64,000 bases of DNA from Pseudoflavonifractor sp. 524-17 (GTDB lineage: Bacteria; Bacillota; Clostridia; Oscillospirales; Oscillospiraceae), in contig NZ_QWEK01000020.1 in the NCBI RefSeq assembly GCF_009935845.1, forward strand, positions 17,797-81,796, in the 5' to 3' direction. A program made the translations under genes and the position numbers. Below are positions 15,448-24,049 of this stretch, one piece after another (the first letter of the stretch is position 1; each line of letters opens with the position of its first letter). The notes under the pieces are model-generated. The model searched no databases. It was not told the origin of the DNA and saw only the letters and a program-made list of their open reading frames with translations.

Positions 15448-16608
15448 ATGCCTGCCAAACCAGAAGCCTCGACAAAGCCGGAAGCGTCGGCCAACTACGA
15501 CCGCCTTGACCAGCTGGTCCGCCGGTTTGAAAAGCTGTTCAATATTCTCATTCCCGTTGTCGCCATTGCGGTCTCTCTGCTCATCGGCAGCATTATCATC
15601 CTTGCCCAGGGCGCCTCCCCGCTGGAGGCCTACGCCGCCCTTCTCTCAGGCGCCTTTGGCAACGCCTATAATCTGTCCAACAGCCTGGTGATGGCCACGC
15701 CTCTCATTCTCACCGGACTGGGCATCGCCCTGGCCGCCCGCTGCGGCGTCATCAACCTGGGCGGCGAAGGCCAAATCATCATGGGCGGCATTTTCGCCAC
15801 GTTTGTGGGTACGCTGCCTGCCATGCAGGGCCTGCCTGCCCCGCTCTATATCCCTGTCTGCCTGCTGGCCGCTTTCCTGGGCGGCGCCCTGTGGGCCATT
15901 GTCCCCGGCTACTTTTTCGCCCGGCACGGGGTCAACTTCATGATTACCACCATGCTCCTCAACGACATCGCCAGCGGCATCATCACCGCCCTGGTCCAGG
16001 GTCCCATGAAGGAGCCGGACAAGTTCGCCCCCCAGTCCGCCCAGGTGGCGCTGTCCGCCCGTCTGCCCATCCTGCTGCCCAAGACGCGGCTCCACGCGGG
16101 CTTTCTCATCGCCCTGATTCTTGCGGTACTGGCCTATGTAATTCTATTCAAGACCTCCTTTGGCCACGACCTGCGTACTTTGGGTGAAAACCCCACCGCT
16201 GCCCGCCACTCCGGCATCCACGTCTTTACCATGCAGATGGTCATCGTCATCGTGGCCGGCGGTCTGGCCGGAATGGCCGGCTCTGCGGAGATTCTGGGCT
16301 CCCAGTACCGCCTGCGCTCCGGCTTCCTGTCCAACTATGGCTATGAGGCCCTGGCCGTGGCCATGCTGGGGCAGAAGCACCCCTTCGGCGTGGTCATCGC
16401 CGGCATTCTTTTTGGCGCGCTGAAGGCCGGCCGGGGCACCATGTCCCGGGCTGCGGACCTGCCTACCAGCTTCAGCATGGTGCTCAGCGGTGTTATCATT
16501 TTCTTTGTGGCCATCAGCCCCGTTTTGATGAAGCTGCCCCGCTATCTGGCCATCCGCGAGATGAATCGAAAGAACCGCCAGGACAGCACCCTGTCCAACG
16601 CGGCCTAA
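15448..16608 (+). CDS. nupP: BMP-type nucleoside ABC permease subunit 1
   Basis: 386 residues starting MPAKPEASTK after AGGAGG. A hydrophilic 30-residue N-terminus precedes about nine membrane helices. It contains the family's conserved GIALAARCGVINLGGEGQIIMGG stretch and the cytoplasmic coupling loop GHDLRTLGENPTAARHSGIHV. The C-terminus is basic (REMNRKNRQD). It partners the second permease 12 bp downstream and the fused ATPase. Assignment to the BPD_transp_2 family is firm; nucleoside substrate is by analogy with NupNOPQ. Confidence 0.87.
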   Translation: MPAKPEASTKPEASANYDRLDQLVRRFEKLFNILIPVVAIAVSLLIGSIIILAQGASPLEAYAALLSGAFGNAYNLSNSLVMATPLILTGLGIALAARCGVINLGGEGQIIMGGIFATFVGTLPAMQGLPAPLYIPVCLLAAFLGGALWAIVPGYFFARHGVNFMITTMLLNDIASGIITALVQGPMKEPDKFAPQSAQVALSARLPILLPKTRLHAGFLIALILAVLAYVILFKTSFGHDLRTLGENPTAARHSGIHVFTMQMVIVIVAGGLAGMAGSAEILGSQYRLRSGFLSNYGYEALAVAMLGQKHPFGVVIAGILFGALKAGRGTMSRAADLPTSFSMVLSGVIIFFVAISPVLMKLPRYLAIREMNRKNRQDSTLSNAA

Positions 16609-16620
16609 GGAGGGTGGACA

Positions 16621-17550
16621 ATGGATTTTCTCGCTATTTTCAATCAGGATTTCTTCTATACCGCCATCCGTATGGCCGCCCCCATCATCCTGGCCGCCGT
16701 GGGCGAGGTCATGCTGGAGCGGGCCGGCATCTTCAATCTGGGCATTGAGGGCGGCATCCTCTTCGGCGCGTTTCTGGGCGTGCTGGGCTCCTACCTGTTC
16801 CAGACGCCCTGGATGGGCTTAGTGCTGGCCATTTTGGGCGGTGTGGTGCTGGGCTTTGTCTTCGGCTGGGCCACCATCAGCCTGGGGGCCAATCAGGCTG
16901 TCACCGGCACCGGCATCAATATCCTCTTTCTGGGCCTGACCTCTCTGCTGGCCCGGATGATCTGGGGTGTGCGGGACGTGCCTCTCACTGTCCCCGCTTT
17001 CCAGGACATCTCCATTCCCCTGCTCAGCGATATTCCGGTTCTCGGCCCTGTCTTCTTCCGGCACAGCCTGCTGGTCTACGTGTCCTATCTGATGGTTCTC
17101 GTCGCCTCGTTTGTCCTCTACAAGACCACCTGGGGCCTGAAAATCCGGGCCATCGGCGAGTATCCCAAGGCCGCGGACACCATGGGCATCCACGTCATCG
17201 CCTGGAAGTACGGCATGTCCGTCTTTGGCAACGTGTGCGCCTGCGTCTCCGGCGTCATCCTGTCCATCTGCTTCATGAACTGCTTTGTGGACAACATCTC
17301 CGCCGGCCGGGGTTATATGGCGGTGGCCTGCGTCATTCTGGGCCAGTGGAGTCCCGTGGGCGCTCTGCTGGGCGGTCTTATCTTCGGCGCCGGCAACGCC
17401 CTGCAAATGCGCCTGCAAATCTACAACGTCCCCATCCCCACCAGCATCCTCCTGGTCATCCCCATGGTGCTGGCGCTGGTTATGGTTCTGCTGGTGCGGG
17501 GCAAGGCCTCCGCCCGTCCGGCGGCTCTGTCCAAGCCTTACGAAAAATGA
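16621..17550 (+). CDS. nupQ: BMP-type nucleoside ABC permease subunit 2
   Basis: 309 residues, eight to nine helices, ATG after AAGGAGGG. It carries the second-subunit version of the conserved motif (GEVMLERAGIFNLGIEGGILFGA) and the coupling segment KIRAIGEYPKAADTMGIHV. Its last helix ends in a short basic tail. It is the last gene of the deaminase-importer operon and is followed by a strong shared terminator. Confidence 0.87.
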   Translation: MDFLAIFNQDFFYTAIRMAAPIILAAVGEVMLERAGIFNLGIEGGILFGAFLGVLGSYLFQTPWMGLVLAILGGVVLGFVFGWATISLGANQAVTGTGINILFLGLTSLLARMIWGVRDVPLTVPAFQDISIPLLSDIPVLGPVFFRHSLLVYVSYLMVLVASFVLYKTTWGLKIRAIGEYPKAADTMGIHVIAWKYGMSVFGNVCACVSGVILSICFMNCFVDNISAGRGYMAVACVILGQWSPVGALLGGLIFGAGNALQMRLQIYNVPIPTSILLVIPMVLALVMVLLVRGKASARPAALSKPYEK

Positions 17551-17590
17551 CCGTTCCCCTCCCCATGTTTTCCCATCACCTCACCATAAA

Positions 17591-17636
17591 AATTAAGGGG
17601 CGTACCGCCGGCCAGCGGTACGCCCCTTAATTTTTA
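17591..17636. terminator. Bidirectional terminator between nupQ and cysK
   Basis: An 18-bp perfect stem (17591-17608 with 17615-17632) with a 6-nt loop, flanked by A and T runs on either side, so it can serve both convergent operons. Its right edge abuts the cysK stop codon. Confidence 0.93.
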
Positions 17637-18566
17637 TTCTCCAAACAGCGCTGTGGACAGATACCGCTCCCCGGTATCCGGCAGGAGCACCACGATATTT
17701 TTCCCCCGGTTCTCCTCCCGTTTTGCAGCCCGCGCTGCCGCCCACAAGGCCGCGCCGGAGGAGATCCCTGCCAGAACCCCCTCTGTCCTGGCCAGCTTTC
17801 TCCCCATAGCCAGGGCGTCCTCCCCCTCCACGGTGACAATCTCATCGTAAATTTCAGTATCCAGCACACCGGGAACAAACCCGGCGCCGATCCCCTGGAT
17901 GGGGTGGCCGCCGGCCCGCCCGCCGCTGAGCACCGGGGAGGCCGCCGGCTCCACCGCCACGATCTTCACCTGGGGGTTCCGGCTCTTGAGGTACCGCCCC
18001 ACCCCTGTAATCGTGCCCCCAGTACCCACGCCGGCCACAAAGATATCCACCGCCCCGCCGGTGTCCGCCCAGATCTCCGGTCCGGTGGTTTTCTCATGGG
18101 CGGCGGCGTTGGCGGGGTTGACGAACTGCCCCGGCACAAAACTGTTGGGAATGGTCCGGGCCAGCTCCTCCGCCTTGGCAATGGCGCCCACCATCCCCTT
18201 GGCTCCTTCTGTGAGCACTACCTCCGCGCCATAGGCCCCCATCAGCCTGCGCCGTTCTATGCTCATGGTCTCCGGCATAACGACAATCATCCGGTACCCC
18301 CGCACTGCCGCTACACAGGCCAGACCGATCCCCGTGTTCCCTGACGTGGGTTCGATGATCACCGCTCCGGGCTTGAGCAGCCCTCTGGCCTCGGCGTCGT
18401 CCACCATAGCCTTCGCCGCCCGGTCCTTCACGCTCCCGGCGGGGTTGAAGCACTCCAGCTTGGCCAGAATATGTCCTGCCAGTCCCTCGCTCCGCTCCAA
18501 GCGGGTCAGCTCCAGCAGGGGCGTCCTGCCTATCAGCTCCTCTACAGATGTATAGATCGCGTTCAT
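17634..18566 (-). CDS. cysK: Cysteine synthase (O-acetylserine sulfhydrylase)
   Basis: 310 residues starting [13 protein letters not shown] after GGGAGG; an earlier in-frame GTG lacks support. It is a PLP enzyme making cysteine from O-acetylserine and sulfide. The PLP lysine is in [13 protein letters not shown], the substrate loop is [12 protein letters not shown], and the phosphate-binding glycine loop is [16 protein letters not shown]. Length matches CysK. It is divergent from an Rrf2 regulator and its promoter carries a palindrome, so CymR-like repression by cysteine or sulfur status is likely. Confidence 0.93.
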   Translation of the reverse strand: MNAIYTSVEELIGRTPLLELTRLERSEGLAGHILAKLECFNPAGSVKDRAAKAMVDDAEARGLLKPGAVIIEPTSGNTGIGLACVAAVRGYRMIVVMPETMSIERRRLMGAYGAEVVLTEGAKGMVGAIAKAEELARTIPNSFVPGQFVNPANAAAHEKTTGPEIWADTGGAVDIFVAGVGTGGTITGVGRYLKSRNPQVKIVAVEPAASPVLSGGRAGGHPIQGIGAGFVPGVLDTEIYDEIVTVEGEDALAMGRKLARTEGVLAGISSGAALWAAARAAKREENRGKNIVVLLPDTGERYLSTALFGE

Positions 18567-18588
18567 GCTCTGTGCCTCCCTCCATAAT

Positions 18589-18645
18589 ACCAACTATTCA
18601 AGTAGGTTTATCTGGAATTATAGACCGCCCTGCGCCCTTTGTCAA
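18589..18645 (-). promoter_or_regulatory. cysK promoter with overlapping palindrome
   Basis: Read on the minus strand: TTGACA (18645-18640), 17-bp spacer, TATAAT (18622-18617). Immediately downstream is an imperfect palindrome (AACCTACTTGAATAGTTGGT, 18608-18589) over the expected start site, resembling Rrf2/CymR-type boxes. The promoter is seen directly; the binding protein is inferred to be the adjacent Rrf2 regulator. Confidence 0.82.
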
Positions 18646-18687
18646 CCCTTCTTTTCCGTAAATTTCCTGTCTGTTTTTCTATACCTC

Positions 18688-18723
18688 TTGATTACCCACT
18701 AACCATTTTGTATAATGGGTTAG
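18688..18723 (+). promoter_or_regulatory. Promoter and dyad of the Rrf2 regulator gene
   Basis: TTGATT (18688-18693), 17-bp spacer, TATAAT (18711-18716). An imperfect inverted repeat, CTAACCATT (18699-18707) with AATGGGTTAG (18714-18723), covers the -10 box, consistent with autorepression. Confidence 0.78.
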
Positions 18724-18741
18724 AAGAAAGGGGGGCTTCTC

Positions 18742-19176
18742 ATGCTCGTATCCACAAAAGGCCGCTATGCCCTTCGGGTGATGATCGATCTGGCCCAGCG
18801 CCAGGACGGGGACTATATTCCCTTAAAGGAGATCGCCCAGCGGCAGGAGATCTCGGAAAAATATTTAGAGAGCATTATCAAGCTCCTGGTCCGGGCCAGA
18901 CTGCTCACCGGCCTGCGGGGAAAGGGCGGCGGATACAAGCTCACCCAGTCTCCGGAGCAGTACACCGCGGGCCAGATTTTGCGGCTTACGGAAGAGTCCC
19001 TGGCCCCTGTGGCCTGTCTGGAGGAGCAGGCCGCCCCCTGCCCCCGCACCGCCCAGTGCCCCACCCGCGCCCTGTGGGAGGGCCTGGACCGGGTCATCCG
19101 GGACTACCTGGATCAAATCACCCTCGCCGATCTGGCCCGCCCAGAGGGCCCCGTCTCACCGCCTGCACCACAGTGA
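18742..19176 (+). CDS. Rrf2-family transcriptional regulator (CymR/IscR-like)
   Basis: 144 residues, ATG after AAGGGGGG. It has the Rrf2 winged helix (MLVSTKGRYALRVMIDLA, recognition region ISEKYLESIIKLL, wing LRGKGGGYKL). Three cysteines (C92, C100, C106) lie where IscR has its Fe-S ligands (C92, C98, C104), so cluster binding is possible, although the spacing differs and no clear fourth ligand is visible. CymR proteins usually lack this set. Adjacent divergent cysK points to control of cysteine or Fe-S metabolism. Which of the two signals it reads is open. Confidence 0.85.
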   Translation: MLVSTKGRYALRVMIDLAQRQDGDYIPLKEIAQRQEISEKYLESIIKLLVRARLLTGLRGKGGGYKLTQSPEQYTAGQILRLTEESLAPVACLEEQAAPCPRTAQCPTRALWEGLDRVIRDYLDQITLADLARPEGPVSPPAPQ

Positions 19177-19225
19177 AACCGGCTTGTCCCTAACCGCGAC
19201 CCCAGCGAAGCGGGTCACGGCTGGA

Positions 19226-19298
19226 AGCGAAGAAATTCCCTGCACAGCGCAGTTTTCGCCACAGGCGGAAACGCAGCGGTGCAGGGAATTTCTTCGCT
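19226..19298. repeat. Long hairpin abutting the tRNA-Leu 3' end
   Basis: A perfect 20-bp inverted repeat (19226-19245 and 19279-19298) encloses an inner near-palindrome, GCAGTTTTCGCC against GGCGGAAACGC, giving a 73-nt extended hairpin. Its right arm ends on the terminal base of the encoded CCA. There is no U tract on the tRNA strand, so it is not a standard terminator. CCAGCGAAG also occurs at 19202-19210, inverted relative to the tRNA end. A MITE-like palindromic element is possible. Confidence 0.75.
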
Positions 19299-19382
19299 GG
19301 TACGGGTAGTGGGGGTCGAACCCACACGGATTACTCCACAGGAACCTAAATCCTGCACGTCTGCCAATTCCGCCATACCCGC
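19298..19382 (-). tRNA. tRNA-Leu (anticodon UAG)
   Basis: An 85-nt class II tRNA on the minus strand: acceptor stem GCGGGTA pairing with TACCCGT (one G-U pair), D arm GGCGGAATTGGCAGACG, anticodon stem CAGGA/TCCTG with loop TTTAGGT (anticodon TAG), a variable arm as expected for Leu, T arm GTGGGTTCGACCCCCAC, discriminator A and genomically encoded CCA. Confidence 0.95.
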
Positions 19383-19398
19383 ATTTTAAATTATTTTG

Positions 19399-19428
19399 AT
19401 TATACCTCACCTGCCCCCATCTTGTAAA
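19399..19428 (-). promoter_or_regulatory. tRNA-Leu promoter
   Basis: On the minus strand TTTACA (19428-19423), 18-bp spacer, TATAAT (19404-19399), about 17 bp before the mature tRNA 5' end. Confidence 0.7.
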
Positions 19429-19504
19429 TAACCGCAGCGGAATTTCTTATATTTATCAGCCTGCCGCTCTCTGGACGTTCTGGCATGTTTCAAGCAGACT
19501 CTAG

Positions 19505-19533
19505 TTGTTCCTGCGGGTGTTTCGTGGTAGAAT
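19505..19533 (+). promoter_or_regulatory. lspA promoter
   Basis: TTGTTC (19505-19510), 17-bp spacer, TAGAAT (19528-19533), 37 bp before the lspA ATG. Confidence 0.6.
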
Positions 19534-19570
19534 GGTGTGGAATCTAATCTGACAAGTAGGAGAGTCTGCT

Positions 19571-20056
19571 ATGCTCTACGTCCTTCTCGCCGGTCTGCTC
19601 ATCGGGGCGGACCAGCTGGTCAAGTATCTGGTCCGCGCCCACATCCCCCTGGGGGAGTCCGTCCCCTTTCTGCCCCACATTATGAATCTGACCTATTGTC
19701 AGAACACCGGAGCGGCGTTCTCCCTGCTCTCCCGGCATACCTGGCTGCTCACTCTGGTCTCCCTGGCGGCCTCTGCCGTCCTCATCTTCCTTGTGGTGAA
19801 GGTCTTCCGCCATCCGGCGGCCCGGCTGATGCTGACGGTGGTGCTGGCCGGGGCGGTGGGCAATCTCATCGATCGCGTCCGCTTCCGCTTCGTCACGGAT
19901 ATGTTTCAGACCATCTTTATCCGCTTCGCCGTCTTCAACGTGGCGGACATCTGCGTGGTGCTGGGCGGGATTGCCTTCTGTGTCTACTATTTCTTTTTTC
20001 ACGACAAGGTGACGGGAAAGGAGTCCGGCCATGACGCCTCTGCATCTGACCGCTGA
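19571..20056 (+). CDS. lspA: Lipoprotein signal peptidase II
   Basis: 161 residues, four membrane helices. It removes signal peptides from prolipoproteins at the lipid-modified cysteine. Hallmarks are the NTGAAF motif, GNLIDRVRF with the first catalytic Asp, and FNVADICVV with the second. The start follows AGTAGGAGAG. The C-terminal tail overlaps the start of rluD by 26 bp, implying coupled translation. Lipoprotein substrates encoded in this window include the BMP and Dpp-type binding proteins. Confidence 0.95.
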   Translation: MLYVLLAGLLIGADQLVKYLVRAHIPLGESVPFLPHIMNLTYCQNTGAAFSLLSRHTWLLTLVSLAASAVLIFLVVKVFRHPAARLMLTVVLAGAVGNLIDRVRFRFVTDMFQTIFIRFAVFNVADICVVLGGIAFCVYYFFFHDKVTGKESGHDASASDR

Positions 20057-20936
20057 CCGGGCGGGGGAGCGGGCGGACCAGTTCCTCACCCGGTCTCTCC
20101 CCCAGCTCACCCGCTCCGCCGCCCAGCGCCTGCTGGAGGAGGGGGCTGTGTCCAAAGAGGGCGCGCCGGTGAAGAAAAACGCAAAGCTCTCCCCTGGGGA
20201 CGTGCTCACCCTGGTCCTCCCCGACCCCGCCCCGGTGGACCTGGTCCCCCAGGAGATCCCTCTGGACGTGGTGTACGAGGACGGGGACGTCATCGTGGTC
20301 AACAAGCCGGCTGGCATGGTGGTCCACCCGGCGGCGGGCCACCCGGACGGCACGCTGGTCAACGCGCTGCTCTATCACTGCGGGGACAGCCTGTCCGGCA
20401 TCAATGGGGCGCTGCGCCCCGGCATTGTCCACCGCATCGACCGGGACACCTCCGGCCTTATCATCGCCGCCAAAAACGACTTTGCCCACCTGGGCCTTTC
20501 CGCCCAGCTTCAGGATCACTCCCTGTGCCGGGTGTACGAGGCGGTGTGCGTCGGCGCCCCCCGGGAGGACTGCGGCACCATCAGCGCTCCCATCGGCCGG
20601 CACCACACCGACCGGAAAAAAATGGCGGTGGACCACCTGCGCGGCCGCCCCGCCGTCACCCACTGGACGGTGCTGGAGCGTCTGGACCGCCACGCCCATC
20701 TCCAGTGCCGGCTGGAGACCGGCCGCACCCACCAAATCCGGGTCCACATGGCCTCTTTCGGTCACCCCCTTTTGGGGGACGTGGTCTACGGCGCCAAGCG
20801 CCCCTATCCCGGCCTGGCCGGTCAGTGTCTCCACGCCCGGCGGCTGGCCTTCCGCCACCCCCGCACCGGGGAGCGGATGGAGCTGTCCTGTCCCCTCCCC
20901 CCCTGGTTTCAGGCGGTTCTGGACCGCCTGCACTGA
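20031..20936 (+). CDS. RluD-family 23S rRNA pseudouridine synthase
   Basis: 301 residues. It has an N-terminal S4-like RNA-binding region (RADQFLTRSLPQLTRSAAQRLLEEGAV) and a catalytic domain with HRIDRDTSGLIIAAKN containing the essential Asp, plus LETGRTHQIRVHMA. RluA/RluD enzymes isomerise specific uridines in 23S rRNA. It starts inside the lspA reading frame with GGAAAGGAG upstream; lspA followed by an rluD-type gene is a conserved pair in Firmicutes. Which position is modified is not provable from sequence. Confidence 0.9.
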   Translation: MTPLHLTADRAGERADQFLTRSLPQLTRSAAQRLLEEGAVSKEGAPVKKNAKLSPGDVLTLVLPDPAPVDLVPQEIPLDVVYEDGDVIVVNKPAGMVVHPAAGHPDGTLVNALLYHCGDSLSGINGALRPGIVHRIDRDTSGLIIAAKNDFAHLGLSAQLQDHSLCRVYEAVCVGAPREDCGTISAPIGRHHTDRKKMAVDHLRGRPAVTHWTVLERLDRHAHLQCRLETGRTHQIRVHMASFGHPLLGDVVYGAKRPYPGLAGQCLHARRLAFRHPRTGERMELSCPLPPWFQAVLDRLH

Positions 20937-20988
20937 CGGCCTGTCCCCCTCCTCCGCCAAATAACATTCGCAAAGCAGGTGAGCAATT

Positions 20989-21837
20989 TTGGGTAAATTC
21001 AGCGGCGTCCTCCTGGTTTCTGACTTTGACGACACCCTCTACGGCTATGATATGACAGTCTCCCAGAAAAATGTGGACGCCATTCAGTCCTTTATCGACC
21101 AGGGCGGCTATTTTACGGTGGCCACCGGCCGGGCCCGGCCCGCCTTCGCCCCCTGCGCCAATCTGGCCCCCATCAACGCGCCGGTCATCCTGTCCAACGG
21201 GTCCGCCCTCTACGATTTCCGCGCCGGGGAGACCGTCTGCGAAACCTTTCTCCCGGACCGGGTGCTTCAGGATCTCATGGAGCTCACCTTCCTCGTCCCC
21301 CAGATCGGGTTTGAGGCGTACCACGGCGACGACATCTACCTCCACAACCCCAACGCAGTCACCCGGGCCCACCTGGACCGCATCGGCTCTGAGGGCGCCC
21401 AGCTGGCCATCCGGGACATCCCCCAGCCGCTGTCCAAGGTGCTCATCGAGCACACCCAGCGCGCTGTTTTGGACCAGGCCCGGCAGTATATTCTCTCCCG
21501 CTGGGGGGAGCACTATGAGGCCATTTTCTCCAACCAGGTCCTGCTGGAACTCACCCGCAAGGGCAGCAGCAAGGGGGGCATGGTGCTGGAGCTGGCCCGC
21601 CGCCTGGGGGTTTCCCGAGAACACATCTACTGCGTGGGGGACAATGAGAACGACATCCCCATGCTGGCTGTCTCTGCCGTCCCCTTCGCCCCGGCCAACA
21701 GCGCCCCGGCGGTGAAGGAGTGGGGCGCCGTCATGGTGGGCTCCTGCGACGACAGCTGCATCGCGGAGATCATCCACATTCTGGCCCGCCGCTACGGCCC
21801 GGCCGGATCCGAATCATCGGAAAGGAACAAAGTACAA
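20989..21837 (+). CDS. Cof-type HAD-superfamily phosphatase
   Basis: 283 residues, with its TGA stop completed at 21840. TTG start with CAGGTGAG upstream; no in-frame ATG precedes the first HAD motif. Motif I is SDFDDTLYG (nucleophile Asp with the +2 Asp), motif II lies in PVILSNGSALYD, and the conserved Lys and motif III/IV are in KGSSKGG and YCVGDNENDIPML. The cap domain is type IIB (Cof). Such enzymes dephosphorylate sugar phosphates or cofactors such as FMN or PLP. The true substrate is unknown. The stop overlaps the helicase ATG (ATGA). Confidence 0.86.
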
Positions 21838-23024
21838 TGATAGAAATTAACGGCGAGCAGATCCGCTGCCAATCCGACTACGCCGGCCTGGGCCTCTCAG
21901 AGGGGATTCTCCGGGCCATTGACAAAAAGGGCTACACCCAGGCCACCCCCGTCCAGGCGGCGGCCATCCCCTTCTTTATGGAGTGGAAGGACGTCATCGC
22001 CAAGGCCCCCACCGGCACCGGCAAGACCTTTGCTTTCGGCATCCCCATGGTGGAGCACATCGATCCCGCCTCCTCCAACGTGCAGTGCCTCATTTTGGCT
22101 CCCACCCGGGAGCTGGCCCTCCAGATCCAGGAGGAGCTGCGGGACCTGTGCGCCTTTAAAGAGGGGGTGCGGGTGGTCTGCCTCTACGGGGGACAGCCCA
22201 TTGACAAGCAGATCACCCAGCTGAAAAAACGGCCCCAGATTGTGGTGGCCACCCCCGGCCGGCTCATGGACCACATGAAGCGGCGCACCGTCCGGCTGGA
22301 CAAGGTGGCCACCGTAGTGCTGGACGAGGCCGATCGGATGCTGGACATGGGCTTTGTCCGGGACGTCACCCGCATTCTGGACCAGATCAAGCACCGCAAG
22401 AATATGGGCATGTTCTCCGCCACCATCTCCCGGGAGGTGATGGACATCTCCTGGGTGTACCAGCGGGACCCGGTGGAGATCACCGTCCGTCCGGTGGAGG
22501 AGTCCAAGCCGGACATCCAGCAGTACCGCATCGACCTGGACGGCCGCACCCAGAAGCTGGACACCCTGTGCGCGCTCATCACCCACGGGGAATACGAGCG
22601 TGCCATCGCCTTCTGCAACACCAAAAATATGGCCGACCGGCTGGCCGGCCTTATGGCCATGCGGGGCATCTCCTGTCAGGCCATCCACGGCGATATTCAG
22701 CAGCGCATCCGGGAAAAGACCCTGGAAAAGTTCAAAAAGGGGGCGGTGCGGGTGCTGGTGGCCACCGACGTGGCCGCCCGGGGCCTGGACATCGACGACG
22801 TGGACGCCGTCTTTAACTACGACGTCCCCGACGAGCTGGAGAACTACACCCACCGCATCGGCCGCACCGGCCGGGCCAAGCGCCACGGCGTGGCTTACAC
22901 CTTCGTGGCCAACATCACCGAGGGCATCCGCATGGATGACATCATCCGCAACACCAAGGCGGACATCCAGTGCCTGAAATACGACGCCGGCGGCTGCCTT
23001 CTCCCCATTGAGGAGATCCAGTAA
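21837..23024 (+). CDS. DEAD-box RNA helicase
   Basis: 395 residues, a minimal two-RecA-domain helicase without a long C-terminal extension. It shows the Q motif (KGYTQATPVQAAAIP), motif I APTGTGKT, Ia PTRELALQ, Ib TPGRL, motif II DEAD (VVLDEADRMLDMG), motif III SAT, then motif V ATDVAARGLDIDD and motif VI HRIGRTGRA. Likely roles are ribosome assembly or mRNA turnover, as for CshA/DbpA relatives. The ATG is at 21837, coupled to the HAD gene by a 4-bp overlap. A terminator follows. Confidence 0.93.
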   Translation: MIEINGEQIRCQSDYAGLGLSEGILRAIDKKGYTQATPVQAAAIPFFMEWKDVIAKAPTGTGKTFAFGIPMVEHIDPASSNVQCLILAPTRELALQIQEELRDLCAFKEGVRVVCLYGGQPIDKQITQLKKRPQIVVATPGRLMDHMKRRTVRLDKVATVVLDEADRMLDMGFVRDVTRILDQIKHRKNMGMFSATISREVMDISWVYQRDPVEITVRPVEESKPDIQQYRIDLDGRTQKLDTLCALITHGEYERAIAFCNTKNMADRLAGLMAMRGISCQAIHGDIQQRIREKTLEKFKKGAVRVLVATDVAARGLDIDDVDAVFNYDVPDELENYTHRIGRTGRAKRHGVAYTFVANITEGIRMDDIIRNTKADIQCLKYDAGGCLLPIEEIQ

Positions 23025-23060
23025 TTTCCTCCAAAGCCTGCCTTCGCCGTCCATGGACAG

Positions 23061-23102
23061 CCGGCCTGTGCACGTCCAAATGCGCACAGGCCGGTATTTT
23101 TT
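23061..23102 (+). terminator. Terminator after the DEAD-box gene
   Basis: An 11-bp perfect stem (CCGGCCTGTGC, 23061-23071, with 23084-23094), 12-nt loop, followed by TATTTTTTG. Confidence 0.88.
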
Positions 23103-23163
23103 GTTTGTATCTGAAGGCCGGTTCCAGATTTATGAGACGGCGTGGAAAAAGTCCAAACATCTC

Positions 23164-23193
23164 TTTACACCCATGCCGTCTTTGTGATAGAAT
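23164..23193 (+). promoter_or_regulatory. Promoter of the DRTGG/HydS-like operon
   Basis: TTTACA (23164-23169), 18-bp spacer, TAGAAT (23188-23193), about 60 bp before the first ATG. Confidence 0.6.
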
Positions 23194-23251
23194 ACATCTG
23201 TGTTTAGAATTGAGAGTTTACTTATGGCACCCAGCGGACAGGAGGCAAAAG

Positions 23252-23593
23252 ATGCGGTTGAGTCAGGTAAAAGAGATCCTAAACGCTGCGGTTCTCTGTG
23301 GGTCGTCCCGGCTGGAGGAGGAGGTCACCTCCTGCTGCGGCAGCGATTTTCTCAGCGATGTGCTGGCCTATGTCCACGATCAAAATCTCCTGCTCACCGG
23401 GATGGTTAATTCCCAGGTGATCCGCACCGCGGAGATGACCGACATCAAGTGCGTGGTTTTTGTCCGGGGCAAGCAGCCCGGGGAGGACATTGTCCGCCTG
23501 GCGCAGGAGCGGGACATCGTGGTCATGACATCGGGCGAGCAGATGTACACCGCCTGCGGACTTTTGTACAGCAATGGACTAAGGGGGAATTGA
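23252..23593 (+). CDS. DRTGG-domain protein
   Basis: 113 residues from ATG at 23252, GGAGG upstream. Almost the whole protein is a single DRTGG-like domain (FLSDVLAYVHDQNLLLTGMVNSQVIRTAEMTDIKCVVFVRGKQ). This fold occurs as a regulatory module beside CBS domains in pyrophosphatases and next to phosphotransacetylase. Stand-alone copies are often found with small histidine-kinase-like ATPases and hydrogenase-like proteins in Clostridia and Thermotogae. There is no catalytic motif, so it probably acts as a ligand sensor or adaptor. It is 3 bp from the next gene. Confidence 0.78.
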   Translation: MRLSQVKEILNAAVLCGSSRLEEEVTSCCGSDFLSDVLAYVHDQNLLLTGMVNSQVIRTAEMTDIKCVVFVRGKQPGEDIVRLAQERDIVVMTSGEQMYTACGLLYSNGLRGN

Positions 23594-23596
23594 CAA

Positions 23597-24019
23597 ATGG
23601 AACCTGTAAAAATGGTATACCCGGTAGAGGGCGGGGACTTTATCGAGGCCGGCGAGGCCTCCAGCAAGATGAAAATGGCCCTGAAAAAGCTGGGCCTGCC
23701 CTCGGATGTGATCCGCAAGGCGGCCATCTGCATGTACGAGGGGGAGATCAACATGGTCATCCACGCCAACGGCGGACAGGCAGAGGTTACGGTGACCATG
23801 GATCAGATTGTCCTGCGCATGGTAGACCAGGGTCCCGGCATTCCCGACGTGCCCAAGGCCATGGAGGAGGGCTATTCCACCGCCGGCCCCGAGATCCGAA
23901 GCCTGGGCTTCGGCGCCGGCATGGGCCTGCCCAACATGAAGCGTTATTCCGACGAGATGACCATTGAGACCGAGGTGGGAAAGGGTACCACGGTGACTAT
24001 GATGCTGAAAATCGGATAA
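23597..24019 (+). CDS. Small histidine-kinase-like ATPase (RsbW-like)
   Basis: 140 residues, a GHKL ATPase domain only. The N box is in YEGEINMVIHANGG, the G1 box is VDQGPGI, and the G2 region is GFGAGMGLPNMKRYSDEM. No dimerisation domain or phospho-acceptor His is present, so it resembles anti-sigma or serine kinases of the RsbW/SpoIIAB kind. Located between the DRTGG and HydS-like genes, it may turn a redox signal into protein phosphorylation or partner binding. The target is not visible in the window. Confidence 0.8.
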   Translation: MEPVKMVYPVEGGDFIEAGEASSKMKMALKKLGLPSDVIRKAAICMYEGEINMVIHANGGQAEVTVTMDQIVLRMVDQGPGIPDVPKAMEEGYSTAGPEIRSLGFGAGMGLPNMKRYSDEMTIETEVGKGTTVTMMLKIG

Positions 24020-24049
24020 CCGCCCCCCTCTTCTGGAGATGATGCCGAT

